NCBI RefSeq assembly: GCF_030719295.1
Contig: NZ_CP120997.1
Location: 7,140,001-7,204,000 of the forward strand
Source of the DNA: Streptomyces sp. Mut1
GTDB taxonomy: Bacteria > Actinomycetota > Actinomycetes > Streptomycetales > Streptomycetaceae
Reading direction: 5' to 3'
Length of the DNA: 64,000 bases
The notes below the pieces were generated by a model that ran no database searches, was not told the DNA's origin, and saw nothing but the letters and a program-made list of their open reading frames with translations. Position numbers and translations under genes: made by a program. Numbering within the stretch: position 1 is the stretch's first letter; every line of letters starts with the position of its first letter. Shown here in pieces: positions 31,610 through 39,204 of this stretch.

Positions 31610-32632
31610 ATGTCGAAACGGGGTTCCGGGACGCCGACGCTGGAGGAAGTGGCCGCCCTGGCCGGAGTGGGGCGGGGCACGGTCTCCCGGGTGATCAACA
31701 ACGCGTCGGGCGTCAAGGCGTCCACGCGCCGCGCGGTGCAGCGCGCCATCGACGAACTCGACTACGTGCCCAATCTGGCCGCGCGCTCACTGGCCGGGCG
31801 GCGCGCGGGTGCCGTCGCGCTGGTGATGACGAAGTCGGACTGGCGGCTGTTCGGGGAGCCGTTCTTCTCGGAGGTCGCGCGGGCGGTCGGGGACGCCCTG
31901 ACGGAGGCGGGCGTGCAGCTGCTGCTCACACTGGTGCACACGGACACCGAACGGCAGCGGCTCGTGGAGTACGTGCGGGGCGGGCGGGTCGACGGGGCCC
32001 TGCTGATGTCCGTACCGGCGGGGGACCGGTTGCCCGACATGCTCGCCGACGCCGGGCTGCCCACGGTGCTGCTGGGCAGGCGCTCGGGCGAGGAGCGGGT
32101 GACCTATGTGGACGCGGACAACGTCGGTGGCGCGCGGGCCGCGGTCGGACACCTGGTGAGCGGCGGGCGACGCGCCATCGCCACGATCACGGGGCCGCCC
32201 GAGATGTACGTCGCCCGGTGCAGGCTGCTCGGTTACCGGGAAGCGCTGCGCGACGCGGGGCTCGGCGAGGTGCCGTCCCTGGTTGCCCGGGGTGATTTCA
32301 CCGAGGCCAGCGGGCGGCGGGCGATGGCCGGGCTCATCGAGCGGCACCCGGAGGTGGACGCCGTCTTCGCGGCGTCGGACAGCATGGCGGCCGGGGCGGT
32401 GGCGGCCCTGCACGCGGCCGGCCGCCGGGTGCCGCAGGACGTGGCGGTGGTCGGCTTCGACGACTTCGAGCTGGCCGAGCAGACCGAGCCGGCGCTGACC
32501 ACAGTCCGTCAGCCGATGGAGGAGATCGGCCGGACCATGGTGAGGTTGCTCCTTGAGGAGATCGACCAGCCCGAGGTGGCCTGGCGCCATGTGATCCTGC
32601 GGACCCGGCTGGTGGTGCGCGAGTCGGCCTGA
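31610..32632 (+). CDS. LacI-family transcriptional regulator (CebR-like)
   Basis: 340 residues, ATG after GGGAG. The N-terminal LacI helix-turn-helix and hinge are visible: TLEEVAALAGVGRGTVSRVI, then YVPNLAARSLAGRR. The effector-binding PBP1 domain (about residues 65-335) has the usual VFAASDSMAAGAVAALH and VAVVGFDDFELAEQTEPALT. It sits between an endoglucanase and an LPMO, each with TGGGAGCGCTCCCA boxes, so it is a strong candidate for the repressor of both. The classical cebR lies beside the cebEFG cello-oligosaccharide transporter, which is absent here, so this may be a paralogue sharing CebR's operator. Cello-oligosaccharides are the expected inducers. Confidence 0.9.
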   Translation: MSKRGSGTPTLEEVAALAGVGRGTVSRVINNASGVKASTRRAVQRAIDELDYVPNLAARSLAGRRAGAVALVMTKSDWRLFGEPFFSEVARAVGDALTEAGVQLLLTLVHTDTERQRLVEYVRGGRVDGALLMSVPAGDRLPDMLADAGLPTVLLGRRSGEERVTYVDADNVGGARAAVGHLVSGGRRAIATITGPPEMYVARCRLLGYREALRDAGLGEVPSLVARGDFTEASGRRAMAGLIERHPEVDAVFAASDSMAAGAVAALHAAGRRVPQDVAVVGFDDFELAEQTEPALTTVRQPMEEIGRTMVRLLLEEIDQPEVAWRHVILRTRLVVRESA

Positions 32633-32896
32633 GGCGGCGCCCGCGCGCATCGCTGCGGCCGCCCCGCGCCGGTTCGGCGGTGGGCCGCCGCTCGGGTCCG
32701 TCCGGTGCGCGCGGCTTCGGTCCGGTCGGTGCGCGTGCGGCTTCTGTCACTCCTCCGTGCTCCGTGCGGCTGCGGACCGCGCGCCCCGCGCTGCCGCCCG
32801 GCCTGAGCCGCTGTCGTCGTCGGGCCGCCGACTCCCGCCCCCGATCGGTCCCGGAGCCGTCCCGGCGGGCTTGTGCGACGGTTTCCGCCGCGAGGG

Positions 32897-32925
32897 TTGT
32901 CAGGGGCATGGCTAGCTCCTACAGT
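32897..32925 (+). promoter_or_regulatory. Predicted LPMO promoter
   Basis: TTGTCA (32897-32902), 17 bp, TACAGT (32920-32925), a good HrdB-type match. The start point would be about 32932, just upstream of the CebR box. Confidence 0.6.
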
Positions 32926-32942
32926 CCCTACGAACCATTGAG

Positions 32943-32956
32943 TGGGAGCGCTCCCA
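32943..32956. promoter_or_regulatory. CebR-type operator upstream of the LPMO gene
   Basis: Perfect TGGGAGCGCTCCCA, beginning about 11 bp after the predicted start of transcription, a roadblock-type position. Confidence 0.9.
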
Positions 32957-33184
32957 AGCTTGGCGGTCGGCGCTTCCGATGCCCCTTGCCACCCCACCCG
33001 GTCCTTCCTGAATCGTTCCCGGGCACCCCACTCGCCCTACCCCGCAGACCGCCCCGGAACCACGCGCTCCCACCCCGGCGCGCGGGCCCCGGGCGGACGA
33101 AGGTTTCGTTCACGAACGGTGTGACCGCAGGAGAGGAGAAAGGTCCGACCGGCAGGCAGTCCTCACACAGGCACAGGAGACACC

Positions 33185-34309
33185 ATGGCTCGACGCAGGA
33201 AACAACTCGCTTCCCTGATCGTGGCGTTCGCGACGATGCTCGGCGGGATCGCTCTGACCTTTCTGGGCCAGGGCAGCGCGCAGGCGCACGGCGTGACGAT
33301 GATGCCGGGATCGCGCACCTACCTCTGCTACCTGGACGCCCAGACCAGCACGGGCGCCCTCGATCCGACCAACCCGGCGTGCAAGGCGGCGCTCGCCGAG
33401 AGCGGCCCGACCGCGCTGTACAACTGGTTCGCCGTACTCGACTCCAACGCGGGTGGACGCGGCGAGGGCTATGTGCCGGACGGGAAGCTGTGCAGCGCCG
33501 GTGACCGGTCGCCGTACGACTTCACCGGATACAACGCCGCGCGCGACGACTGGCCCCTGACCCACCTGACGTCCGGGAGCACGATCGAGGTCAAGCACAG
33601 CAACTGGGCCGCGCACCCCGGCTCGTTCCGGGTGTACCTCACCAAGCCCGGCTACTCGCCCACCAACGAACTGGGCTGGGACGACCTGGAGCTGATCGAC
33701 ACCGTCACCGACCCGCCGCAGGTCGGATCGCCAGGCACGGACGGCGGGCACTACTACTGGAATCTGGACCTGCCGGCGGGCCGCTCGGGTGACGCGCTGA
33801 TGTTCATCCAGTGGGTGCGCTCGGACAGCCAGGAGAACTTCTTCTCCTGCTCCGACATCGTCTTCGACGGCGGCAACGGCGAGGTGACCGGCGTTCGCGG
33901 GTCGGGCGAGACGCCGACGGACCCCACGGACCCGACCGACCCCACGGACCCCACGGACCCCACGGACCCGACGGACCCGACCGATCCGACGGACCCGCAC
34001 ACCGGGTGCATGGCCGTGTACAGCGTGACCAGCTCCTGGAGCGGTGGCTTCCAGGGCTCCGTCGAGGTCATGAACCACGACACGACGGCACGTGACGGCT
34101 GGGCGGTGCAGTGGGCGCCCGGCGCGGGCACGGAGATCAACAGCGTGTGGAGCGGAGTGCTGACCTCGGGGCCGGACGGCACGGTCACGGTCAAGAACGC
34201 CGACTACAACCGGACCATCCCGCCGGACGGCAGCGTGACCTTCGGATTCACGGCGACATCGACCGGTAACGACTTCCCGGTCGGCTCGATCGGCTGCGTC
34301 ACCCCGTAG
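33185..34309 (+). CDS. AA10 lytic polysaccharide monooxygenase with C-terminal CBM2
   Basis: 374 residues. The signal peptide (1-34) has an RRR start and ends ...SAQA, so the mature protein begins with His35 (HGVTMMPGSRTYLC), the N-terminal copper ligand. His144 in NWAAHPGSF is the second ligand of the histidine brace. The AA10 domain (35 to about 240) is followed by a (PTD/DPT)n linker (241-273) and a CBM2 (about 275-374). The enzyme oxidatively cleaves crystalline cellulose or chitin using O2/H2O2 and a reductant; the CBM2 and CebR-type box favour cellulose. It acts outside the cell and synergises with the neighbouring endoglucanase. Confidence 0.95.
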   Translation: MARRRKQLASLIVAFATMLGGIALTFLGQGSAQAHGVTMMPGSRTYLCYLDAQTSTGALDPTNPACKAALAESGPTALYNWFAVLDSNAGGRGEGYVPDGKLCSAGDRSPYDFTGYNAARDDWPLTHLTSGSTIEVKHSNWAAHPGSFRVYLTKPGYSPTNELGWDDLELIDTVTDPPQVGSPGTDGGHYYWNLDLPAGRSGDALMFIQWVRSDSQENFFSCSDIVFDGGNGEVTGVRGSGETPTDPTDPTDPTDPTDPTDPTDPTDPTDPHTGCMAVYSVTSSWSGGFQGSVEVMNHDTTARDGWAVQWAPGAGTEINSVWSGVLTSGPDGTVTVKNADYNRTIPPDGSVTFGFTATSTGNDFPVGSIGCVTP

Positions 34310-34320
34310 CCGAGGAAGGC

Positions 34321-34362
34321 GGCGGCGCCGGCTCCCGCGTCCCACGGGGAGCCGGCGCCGCC
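34321..34362. terminator. Bidirectional terminator hairpin after the LPMO gene
   Basis: GGCGGCGCCGGCTCCC (34321-34336) pairs perfectly over 16 bp with GGGAGCCGGCGCCGCC (34347-34362) around a 10-nt loop. It separates the converging LPMO and small secreted protein genes. Confidence 0.85.
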
Positions 34363-34397
34363 GCGCACCATCGGTGGCAGGCGGTCGGGGAAGGGTC

Positions 34398-34769
34398 TCA
34401 GCAGCCGGTGGTCCAGGTGTGCGAGCTGCCGCGGTCGTTCGCGCCCGCGTTGTAGCCGACCTCCTGGCCGGGGGCGAGACAGAGCGTGACCCCGCCGGTC
34501 AGCTCGCGGCCGTCGTAGATCTTGACGTGGTCGGGCACGCCCGGTCCGGAGACGCCGTGGTTGGCCCAGGAGGAGTCCTGGTTCGACATGTCGCCCTCCC
34601 ACCAGTGGTCGTCGCCGGAATGCTCGATCTTCATGCCGTTGAAGTTGGCGTCGGTCCAGACGCAGAAGTAGCCGCTGCGGCAGCTGGCAGCCTCGGCGGA
34701 GGCGGAGGTGGCCAGCAGACCGGTGACGGAGACCACGAGGGCTGCGAGGAGAGTGAGGAGGCGCTTCAT
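34398..34769 (-). CDS. Small secreted Cys-rich protein, peptidase-inhibitor I36/SMPI-like
   Basis: 123 residues from the ATG at 34769. A clear Sec signal peptide ends SASAEA, leaving a mature domain of about 95 residues with Cys pairs. CRSGYFCVWTDANFNG is the opening signature of the I36 (SMPI-like, beta-gamma-crystallin-fold) family of Streptomyces secreted proteins. Some members inhibit metalloproteases; many are uncharacterised. The start overlaps the stop of the upstream lipoprotein gene by 4 bp, so the two are translationally coupled. No promoter of its own was seen. Confidence 0.8.
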   Translation of the reverse strand: MKRLLTLLAALVVSVTGLLATSASAEAASCRSGYFCVWTDANFNGMKIEHSGDDHWWEGDMSNQDSSWANHGVSGPGVPDHVKIYDGRELTGGVTLCLAPGQEVGYNAGANDRGSSHTWTTGC

Positions 34770-35362
34770 GCGGATGGATTTCCCTTCGGTGGCGTGCTGT
34801 TCAGAACGGTGGTGGCTTCGGCGAGGGCGTGCGCGCGCAGGCGCTGCCAGTCGGCGATCTCGGTGTGGTGGCGGGCCCGGACCTCGGCGAGTGTCCGGTG
34901 GGTGTGATCGGCCTCCGGCCGGAGGTTGTTGACGACGACCGACGCCCGGAACCAGCCGGGCTGGTCCCCGTAGAGCCGCCGCTGCGCCGCGGCCAGACAG
35001 CCATCGGTATGACCGCGGACGACGTAGCCCGTGGGCAGGGACACGGACAGTTCGGCCCGGCCCGTCCCGAAGAGAGCCGCGTCGACCCGGTCGTCCCCGT
35101 CCCCGGACGGCCGGCTGCCCGGCCCGCCCCGGGGCGGTACGAGTCCCTGCCGGGTCAGGCACGCGTCCGTCAGGCGCTGCGTGGCCGCCTTGATCACCTC
35201 GTCCGGGTCATCGGCGGGCCCGGACGTCCCGGCGGCGCAACCGGCCAGGACGGTGCAGGCGGTGATGACCGCGCAGACCAGGGCGGCGGCCGGGGCCGGC
35301 CTCCCGGCCCGGCATGAGCGACGGCGTGTCCCCGCCGTGAGATGCACGTTGATCACAGCCAT
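34766..35362 (-). CDS. Putative lipoprotein of unknown function
   Basis: 198 residues from the ATG at 35362 (a GTG at 35347 is possible). An arginine-rich n-region and hydrophobic core end in lipobox TVLAGCAAG with Cys42 as the lipid anchor. The mature part is Asp/Arg-rich and predicted soluble, with the feature GHTDGCLAAAQRRLYGDQPG and a helical C-terminus. I do not recognise the family. It overlaps the I36-like gene by ATGA and may be its membrane-bound partner or sensor; this rests on gene coupling only. Confidence 0.65.
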   Translation of the reverse strand: MAVINVHLTAGTRRRSCRAGRPAPAAALVCAVITACTVLAGCAAGTSGPADDPDEVIKAATQRLTDACLTRQGLVPPRGGPGSRPSGDGDDRVDAALFGTGRAELSVSLPTGYVVRGHTDGCLAAAQRRLYGDQPGWFRASVVVNNLRPEADHTHRTLAEVRARHHTEIADWQRLRAHALAEATTVLNSTPPKGNPSA

Positions 35363-35631
35363 GGTGTCTAGTGGCCGCGGACCTCGCCGCAACAGGGGCC
35401 GGGGCGGGAACTCACCCGTGTGGGTGCCGATTTCACCCGGGGAAACGTTGCGGCAGGCCCGTGCTTCGACGGCGTCCCGTGCACCCCTACCAAGACGTCG
35501 GCCCCGGGTTCCTGGTGGATCAGCCAAGAGCTGTTTTACGTTGTCAGCTGTGCATCTACGATGCGATGACTCGTATTCGCCTCGTGAATGCGAGGGCGGG
35601 TTCCGTCCCGTGTGCGCGCAAGGAGTCTCGT

Positions 35632-36744
35632 ATGCACGTCCGCCAGGACCTCGACCGGGCGTGGGAGGGCGGCGCGGCGGCGGGTGAACTGCTCGACCGG
35701 GCCTTTGCCCGCCTCGGGGCGCCCGACTGCCATCTGCTCACCGGCAGCGGCCGGACCGTCGCCCGCACCGGTGGCGCGGACCCGCTCCCCGCCCGGCGGG
35801 CCGTGGAGATCCTGCGTGAGGGGCGGGGCACGACCGTGCGGGTCGGGTCCGGGGGCGCGGTCTTCGATGCCTGGTACCTGTACCTTCCCGAGGGGAGCCG
35901 GGTGCCGTCAGGGGATCTGGAGGAGATATCCGGGCTCCTCGGTTGGTACCGCCGCCGCGTGGACCGTGACCTGGCCGCCCGTACGTCCCTGGCCGTCCGC
36001 CTTCTGGAAGCCGTTGGCGCACCGCGCGCCGACCCCGGCCGGCTGTGCGCCGCGCTGGAGTCCTGCGGACTGGCCGGCCGGGCCGCGTACACCGTGGTCA
36101 CCGCCGCCCCGGAGACGCGCGGGGGCAGGGGAGAGGACCAAATCGCCGCGCTCACCGAGGCCCTGAGCCATGTGCCGTCCGTCGCCTTCGCCGCCGCCCG
36201 GGGTGTCGACGGCGAGGCGACAGCGGTCCTCGCGCACGAGGAGTACGACGCCGCGGGCGCCGTGGCGGAGCGGCTGCGCGAGGTGTGGCCGCTGATTCGG
36301 GACTGCTGCCCGGAGAGCGTCTGGCAGGTCGGCCTGAGCGCACCGGTCGCCACGCCCGCCGAGCTGAACTCCGCGCTGAGGCAGGCCCGTTACTCCCTCG
36401 CGGCAGCGCACGCCGCTGCCGCGCCGCCCCCGGCTGTCGCCGGTCCGCGCGAATCCGGGGGAGTGGCTCTGCTGCTGGCCGGCGTCCCCGCCGAGGTGCG
36501 GAGCGTCTACCGCGAGACGGTCCTCGGTCCGCTGCTGAAGGCCGGGGCGAAGTCGGGCGGCGTGCTCCTGGAGACCCTGGAGCTCTTCCTCGCGCACGAC
36601 TGCTCCTGGGCGAGGACGGCCCAGGCCCTGCACGTGCATGTCAACACGGTCCACTACCGCGTCCGGCGCATCGAGATCCTCACCGGACGCGACCTGTCCC
36701 GCCTCGATCACCGGCTCGACCTGCGTGCCGCCCTGCTCTGCTGA
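35632..36744 (+). CDS. PucR-family transcriptional regulator
   Basis: 370 residues from the ATG at 35632 with AAGGAG upstream. The C-terminal PucR helix-turn-helix (HTH_30) is clear: FLAHDCSWARTAQALHVHVN, then VHYRVRRIEILTGRDLS. The middle resembles the GGDEF-like CdaR domain of this family (SVWQVGLSAPVATPAELNSAL). The N-terminal about 120 residues are variable. Family members activate purine, amino acid or sugar-acid catabolism genes; the target here is unknown. The last 65 bp overlap, antisense, the end of the convergent MBL hydrolase gene, so mutual interference is possible. Confidence 0.87.
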   Translation: MHVRQDLDRAWEGGAAAGELLDRAFARLGAPDCHLLTGSGRTVARTGGADPLPARRAVEILREGRGTTVRVGSGGAVFDAWYLYLPEGSRVPSGDLEEISGLLGWYRRRVDRDLAARTSLAVRLLEAVGAPRADPGRLCAALESCGLAGRAAYTVVTAAPETRGGRGEDQIAALTEALSHVPSVAFAAARGVDGEATAVLAHEEYDAAGAVAERLREVWPLIRDCCPESVWQVGLSAPVATPAELNSALRQARYSLAAAHAAAAPPPAVAGPRESGGVALLLAGVPAEVRSVYRETVLGPLLKAGAKSGGVLLETLELFLAHDCSWARTAQALHVHVNTVHYRVRRIEILTGRDLSRLDHRLDLRAALLC

Positions 36745-37720
36745 CGGTGCCCGGCGCGGCGTCCGCCGGCCAGGGGTCGGTCTGCAGGCCCAGCGCGGGC
36801 AGGGCGAGACGGACGCCCGTACGGTCCGCCGCGCGGGTCAGGAAGTCCATGGTGGCCGGGAAGTCGTCGAGGAACGCGCGGAACGGGCGCAGGGGCCGGT
36901 CGAGCGGGCGGAAGAAGTCGTCCCAGTGGATGGGGACGACGCGCCGGGCGCCCGTCCCGGTGACCAGGCGGTGCCAGTACTCCTCCCGGAACGCCTCGCT
37001 CTGATGGCCGAGCGCGCCGATCCCCAGGTACACGGTCTCGGCGCGGTGGCCGTCGAGGGCGCCGGGGAGGGTGTGGGCGCTGGCGTGGATCAGGAGTTCA
37101 CGCGCGCCGTGGCGGACGTGGAGGGTGTAGCAGTCGCCGGTCCTGTAGTCGGTGGCCCGGACCGGCGGCCGTAGCGGCCGGTCGATCCGTCCGGGGGCCA
37201 GGTCGCCCGGACCGTGCCGGGCGGGCAGGGCGGTCAGCGTGAAGGCGCCGACCGCGAACGGCTCGCCGATGGCCGCGTGTTGGAACCGGTCGTCGGGGAA
37301 GCCCTGGCCCCGGGCGATGTTGCGGGTGGACGGGGAGCCGATGAGCCGGGCGCCCGTGGCGGCGGCCACCTGGGGCGAGTCCAGGGCGTGGTCGTAGTGC
37401 GAGTGGACCACGAACACGGCGTCGAGCCGGTCGATCCCGCCCCTGCGCAGACCGGCCGCGATGCGTGCGGGATCGGGGCGCAGCCGGCCGAACCGCATCC
37501 GCAGAAGGCCGGGGCGGCTGAAGAACCCGTCCGTGAGGATCGCGGTTTCGCCGTCGTCCAGCAGAAGCGTCGACACACCCAGGAACACGGCGCGCGGCGC
37601 ACCCGGCAGGGGCGGCGCCGGCGGCTCGTACAGGTGGGCCCAGGGGGCGAGCCCAGGTGCGCGGAGGCCCCGCAGTACGGACGTCACGCGCGGGCCACGG
37701 TGTCCGGTGTCGGTGTCCAT
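36680..37720 (-). CDS. MBL-fold metallohydrolase (UlaG/NAPE-PLD-like)
   Basis: 346 residues from the ATG at 37720 with GAGGA upstream. The metallo-beta-lactamase zinc motif is HSHYDH (residues 106-111). Later His/Asp ligands are in LPARHGPGD, LLIHASAHTLPG and VPIHWDDFF, as in L-ascorbate-6-phosphate lactonase or N-acyl-phospholipase-D-like hydrolases. The protein is probably cytosolic. The 3' end overlaps the PucR gene by 65 bp in the opposite strand, so the true C-terminus (a 30-residue Gly/Arg-rich tail) may be partly non-conserved. Divergent from lcp. Confidence 0.8.
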   Translation of the reverse strand: MDTDTGHRGPRVTSVLRGLRAPGLAPWAHLYEPPAPPLPGAPRAVFLGVSTLLLDDGETAILTDGFFSRPGLLRMRFGRLRPDPARIAAGLRRGGIDRLDAVFVVHSHYDHALDSPQVAAATGARLIGSPSTRNIARGQGFPDDRFQHAAIGEPFAVGAFTLTALPARHGPGDLAPGRIDRPLRPPVRATDYRTGDCYTLHVRHGARELLIHASAHTLPGALDGHRAETVYLGIGALGHQSEAFREEYWHRLVTGTGARRVVPIHWDDFFRPLDRPLRPFRAFLDDFPATMDFLTRAADRTGVRLALPALGLQTDPWPADAAPGTVSRAGRHAGRAGDRGGTGRVR

Positions 37721-37775
37721 GCGGCGTCCTCGTTCCGGGAAGCGTGCGGGCGGCCTCCATGATGCCTCGCCCACA

Positions 37776-37805
37776 TGCCCTCGGTCACCACCATTGCCGA
37801 GGGCA
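37776..37805. promoter_or_regulatory. Operator-like inverted repeat upstream of lcp
   Basis: TGCCCTCGG (37776-37784) and CCGAGGGCA (37797-37805) are perfect 9-bp arms with a 12-bp spacer. The right arm overlaps the predicted -35 box of lcp. Confidence 0.55.
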
Positions 37806-37822
37806 ACGCACCTCGCTATGTT
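37794..37822 (+). promoter_or_regulatory. Predicted lcp promoter
   Basis: TTGCCG (37794-37799), 17 bp, TATGTT (37817-37822). It lies about 105 bp before the lcp start codon. Confidence 0.55.
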
Positions 37823-37932
37823 AATCAGAAATCACATCTGCGTGACAAGATCCACAGCGCGTCGGTCGCGCAATCAGCAAGTCTGAGAAGGCGCCTGGAA
37901 CTGTCTGGTCCCTCACGGAAGCAGGTAAGTCA

Positions 37933-39132
37933 ATGGAAAATCTCAGCAGGCGAAAGCTCCTGACGCTCGGTGCCGCACTCGGCATCGCGGGTGTGGCGGT
38001 CCCGGCCCAGGCGTGGGCGTCCGCGGGCCCGGTGACCGCCGCCGACGCCGGGACCGGCCCGCAGTGGATCTGGGACGACACGGCGGACCCGCTGATGGTG
38101 TCGATGCTGGAGAACGGCCAGGTGCCCGCCATCAACACCGCGTGGGCGTCGTGGGTGAACAACAACGACCCGCTGCCCACCGGGCTGCCGGCCGAGTTCA
38201 GCGCCTACCTCCAGCAGGTCAACCGGTTGCCCTCCTGGGCCGACCAGGCCAAGCTGGACCGCGCCGCCGACTTCAACCGCCGCAAGGACACGTACCTGTT
38301 CATGCTGTACGGCCTCGGCAGCGGGATCATGAGCACCGTCATCCCCCGCGAGGCCAGGAGCGTCTACTGGTCCGCGGGCGGCGCCAACATGCAGGACCGG
38401 GCGGCCAAGACGTTCACCTTCGGCTACGACCTGTCCCAGCTGGGGGCCTTCCGGCCGCAGGGGCAGTTCGTCGTCACCGCCAACAAGACCCGCGTGGTGC
38501 ACGCGGCGGTGCGCCACCTGCTGCCGCAGTCACCGCACTGGCGGGCCGTCGCCGACGAGTCCATCCCGATCAGCGCCGCCGACATCCTGGTCACCTTCCA
38601 CAGCCTGGGCACCTACGTGCACCGCAAGCTGCTCGACTGGAAGGTGCCCTTCCCGGCGGCGGACCAGGACGCCTTCCTGCACTCCTGGCAGGTCGCCATC
38701 CACCTGCTCGGTGTGCCGGACGAGTACATCCCGCAGACCTGGGCGGAGGCGGAGGCGCAGTCGGCGCAGGTACTCACCCCGATCCTCACCCCGACGACCG
38801 AGGGCATCGACCTGGCCAAGGAACTGCTGGGCCTGACCGCGCAGATCGACCTCGGCGTCACCCGCGGGTTCCTCAACGAGTTCGTGCGCTACGTCCTGAG
38901 CGACGAGGTCGGCGACTGGCTCGGCCTGAAACGCGACTACGTGGCGGCGGCGCTGGTCCGCACCGCGTGGCCCGCGTACATCCTGTTCCGCGAGGGGCTC
39001 TCGCCCATCATGCCGGGAACGTTCTACGCGGTCGACCAGATGGTCCGCGGTCTCGCGATGCTCTTCCTCAACAAGGGCTCCTCCGGGACCACCACGCCCA
39101 TCACCATCCCCACCGGGAACAGGGCGGCCTGA
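37933..39132 (+). CDS. lcp: Latex-clearing protein (rubber oxygenase), Tat-secreted, DUF2236 family
   Basis: 399 residues. The Tat signal SRRKLLTLG (Arg6-Arg7) ends near AWA-SAG at residue 30. The mature protein matches the Lcp type found in Streptomyces sp. K30. Hallmarks are LYGLGSGIMSTVIPREARSV, the NKTRVVHAAVRHLLPQSP block (Lys185-Thr-Arg) and ADILVTFHSLGTYVHRKL with His223 as the probable axial haem ligand. Known function: a secreted b-type haem oxygenase that cleaves cis-1,4-polyisoprene into oligo-isoprenoids with aldehyde and ketone ends. Length is near the usual about 400. Most DUF2236/MpaB proteins are not rubber oxygenases, but these specific motifs are. It is followed by a strong terminator and a convergent tandem-TetR gene. 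Confidence 0.88.
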   Translation: MENLSRRKLLTLGAALGIAGVAVPAQAWASAGPVTAADAGTGPQWIWDDTADPLMVSMLENGQVPAINTAWASWVNNNDPLPTGLPAEFSAYLQQVNRLPSWADQAKLDRAADFNRRKDTYLFMLYGLGSGIMSTVIPREARSVYWSAGGANMQDRAAKTFTFGYDLSQLGAFRPQGQFVVTANKTRVVHAAVRHLLPQSPHWRAVADESIPISAADILVTFHSLGTYVHRKLLDWKVPFPAADQDAFLHSWQVAIHLLGVPDEYIPQTWAEAEAQSAQVLTPILTPTTEGIDLAKELLGLTAQIDLGVTRGFLNEFVRYVLSDEVGDWLGLKRDYVAAALVRTAWPAYILFREGLSPIMPGTFYAVDQMVRGLAMLFLNKGSSGTTTPITIPTGNRAA

Positions 39133-39141
39133 GCGTACCGG

Positions 39142-39175
39142 CCTCTCCGCGCCCCGGGCGCGGGGCGCGGAGAGG
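39142..39175. terminator. Bidirectional terminator after lcp
   Basis: CCTCTCCGCGCCCCG (39142-39156) pairs perfectly with CGGGGCGCGGAGAGG (39161-39175) around a 4-nt loop, between converging genes. Confidence 0.85.
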
Positions 39176-39204
39176 TCCGGAACCGCTGTGGGAGGAAGGG
39201 CCGT

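Larger units (their letters stand above)
32633..33184. other. Intergenic region before the LPMO gene, 552 bp
   Basis: The first about 250 bp are very G/C-rich with irregular GGTCCGGTCGGTGCGCG-like repetition and no coding signal. The second half holds the LPMO promoter (32897-32925), a CebR box (32943-32956) and a leader of about 250 nt rich in purines near the start codon. Confidence 0.5.

Noticed and set aside
33907..34002. Short repeated DNA (ACGGACCC/CCGACC units) resembling a repeat array
   Set aside because: It encodes the PTD linker between LPMO and CBM2 domains; not a CRISPR or regulatory array.
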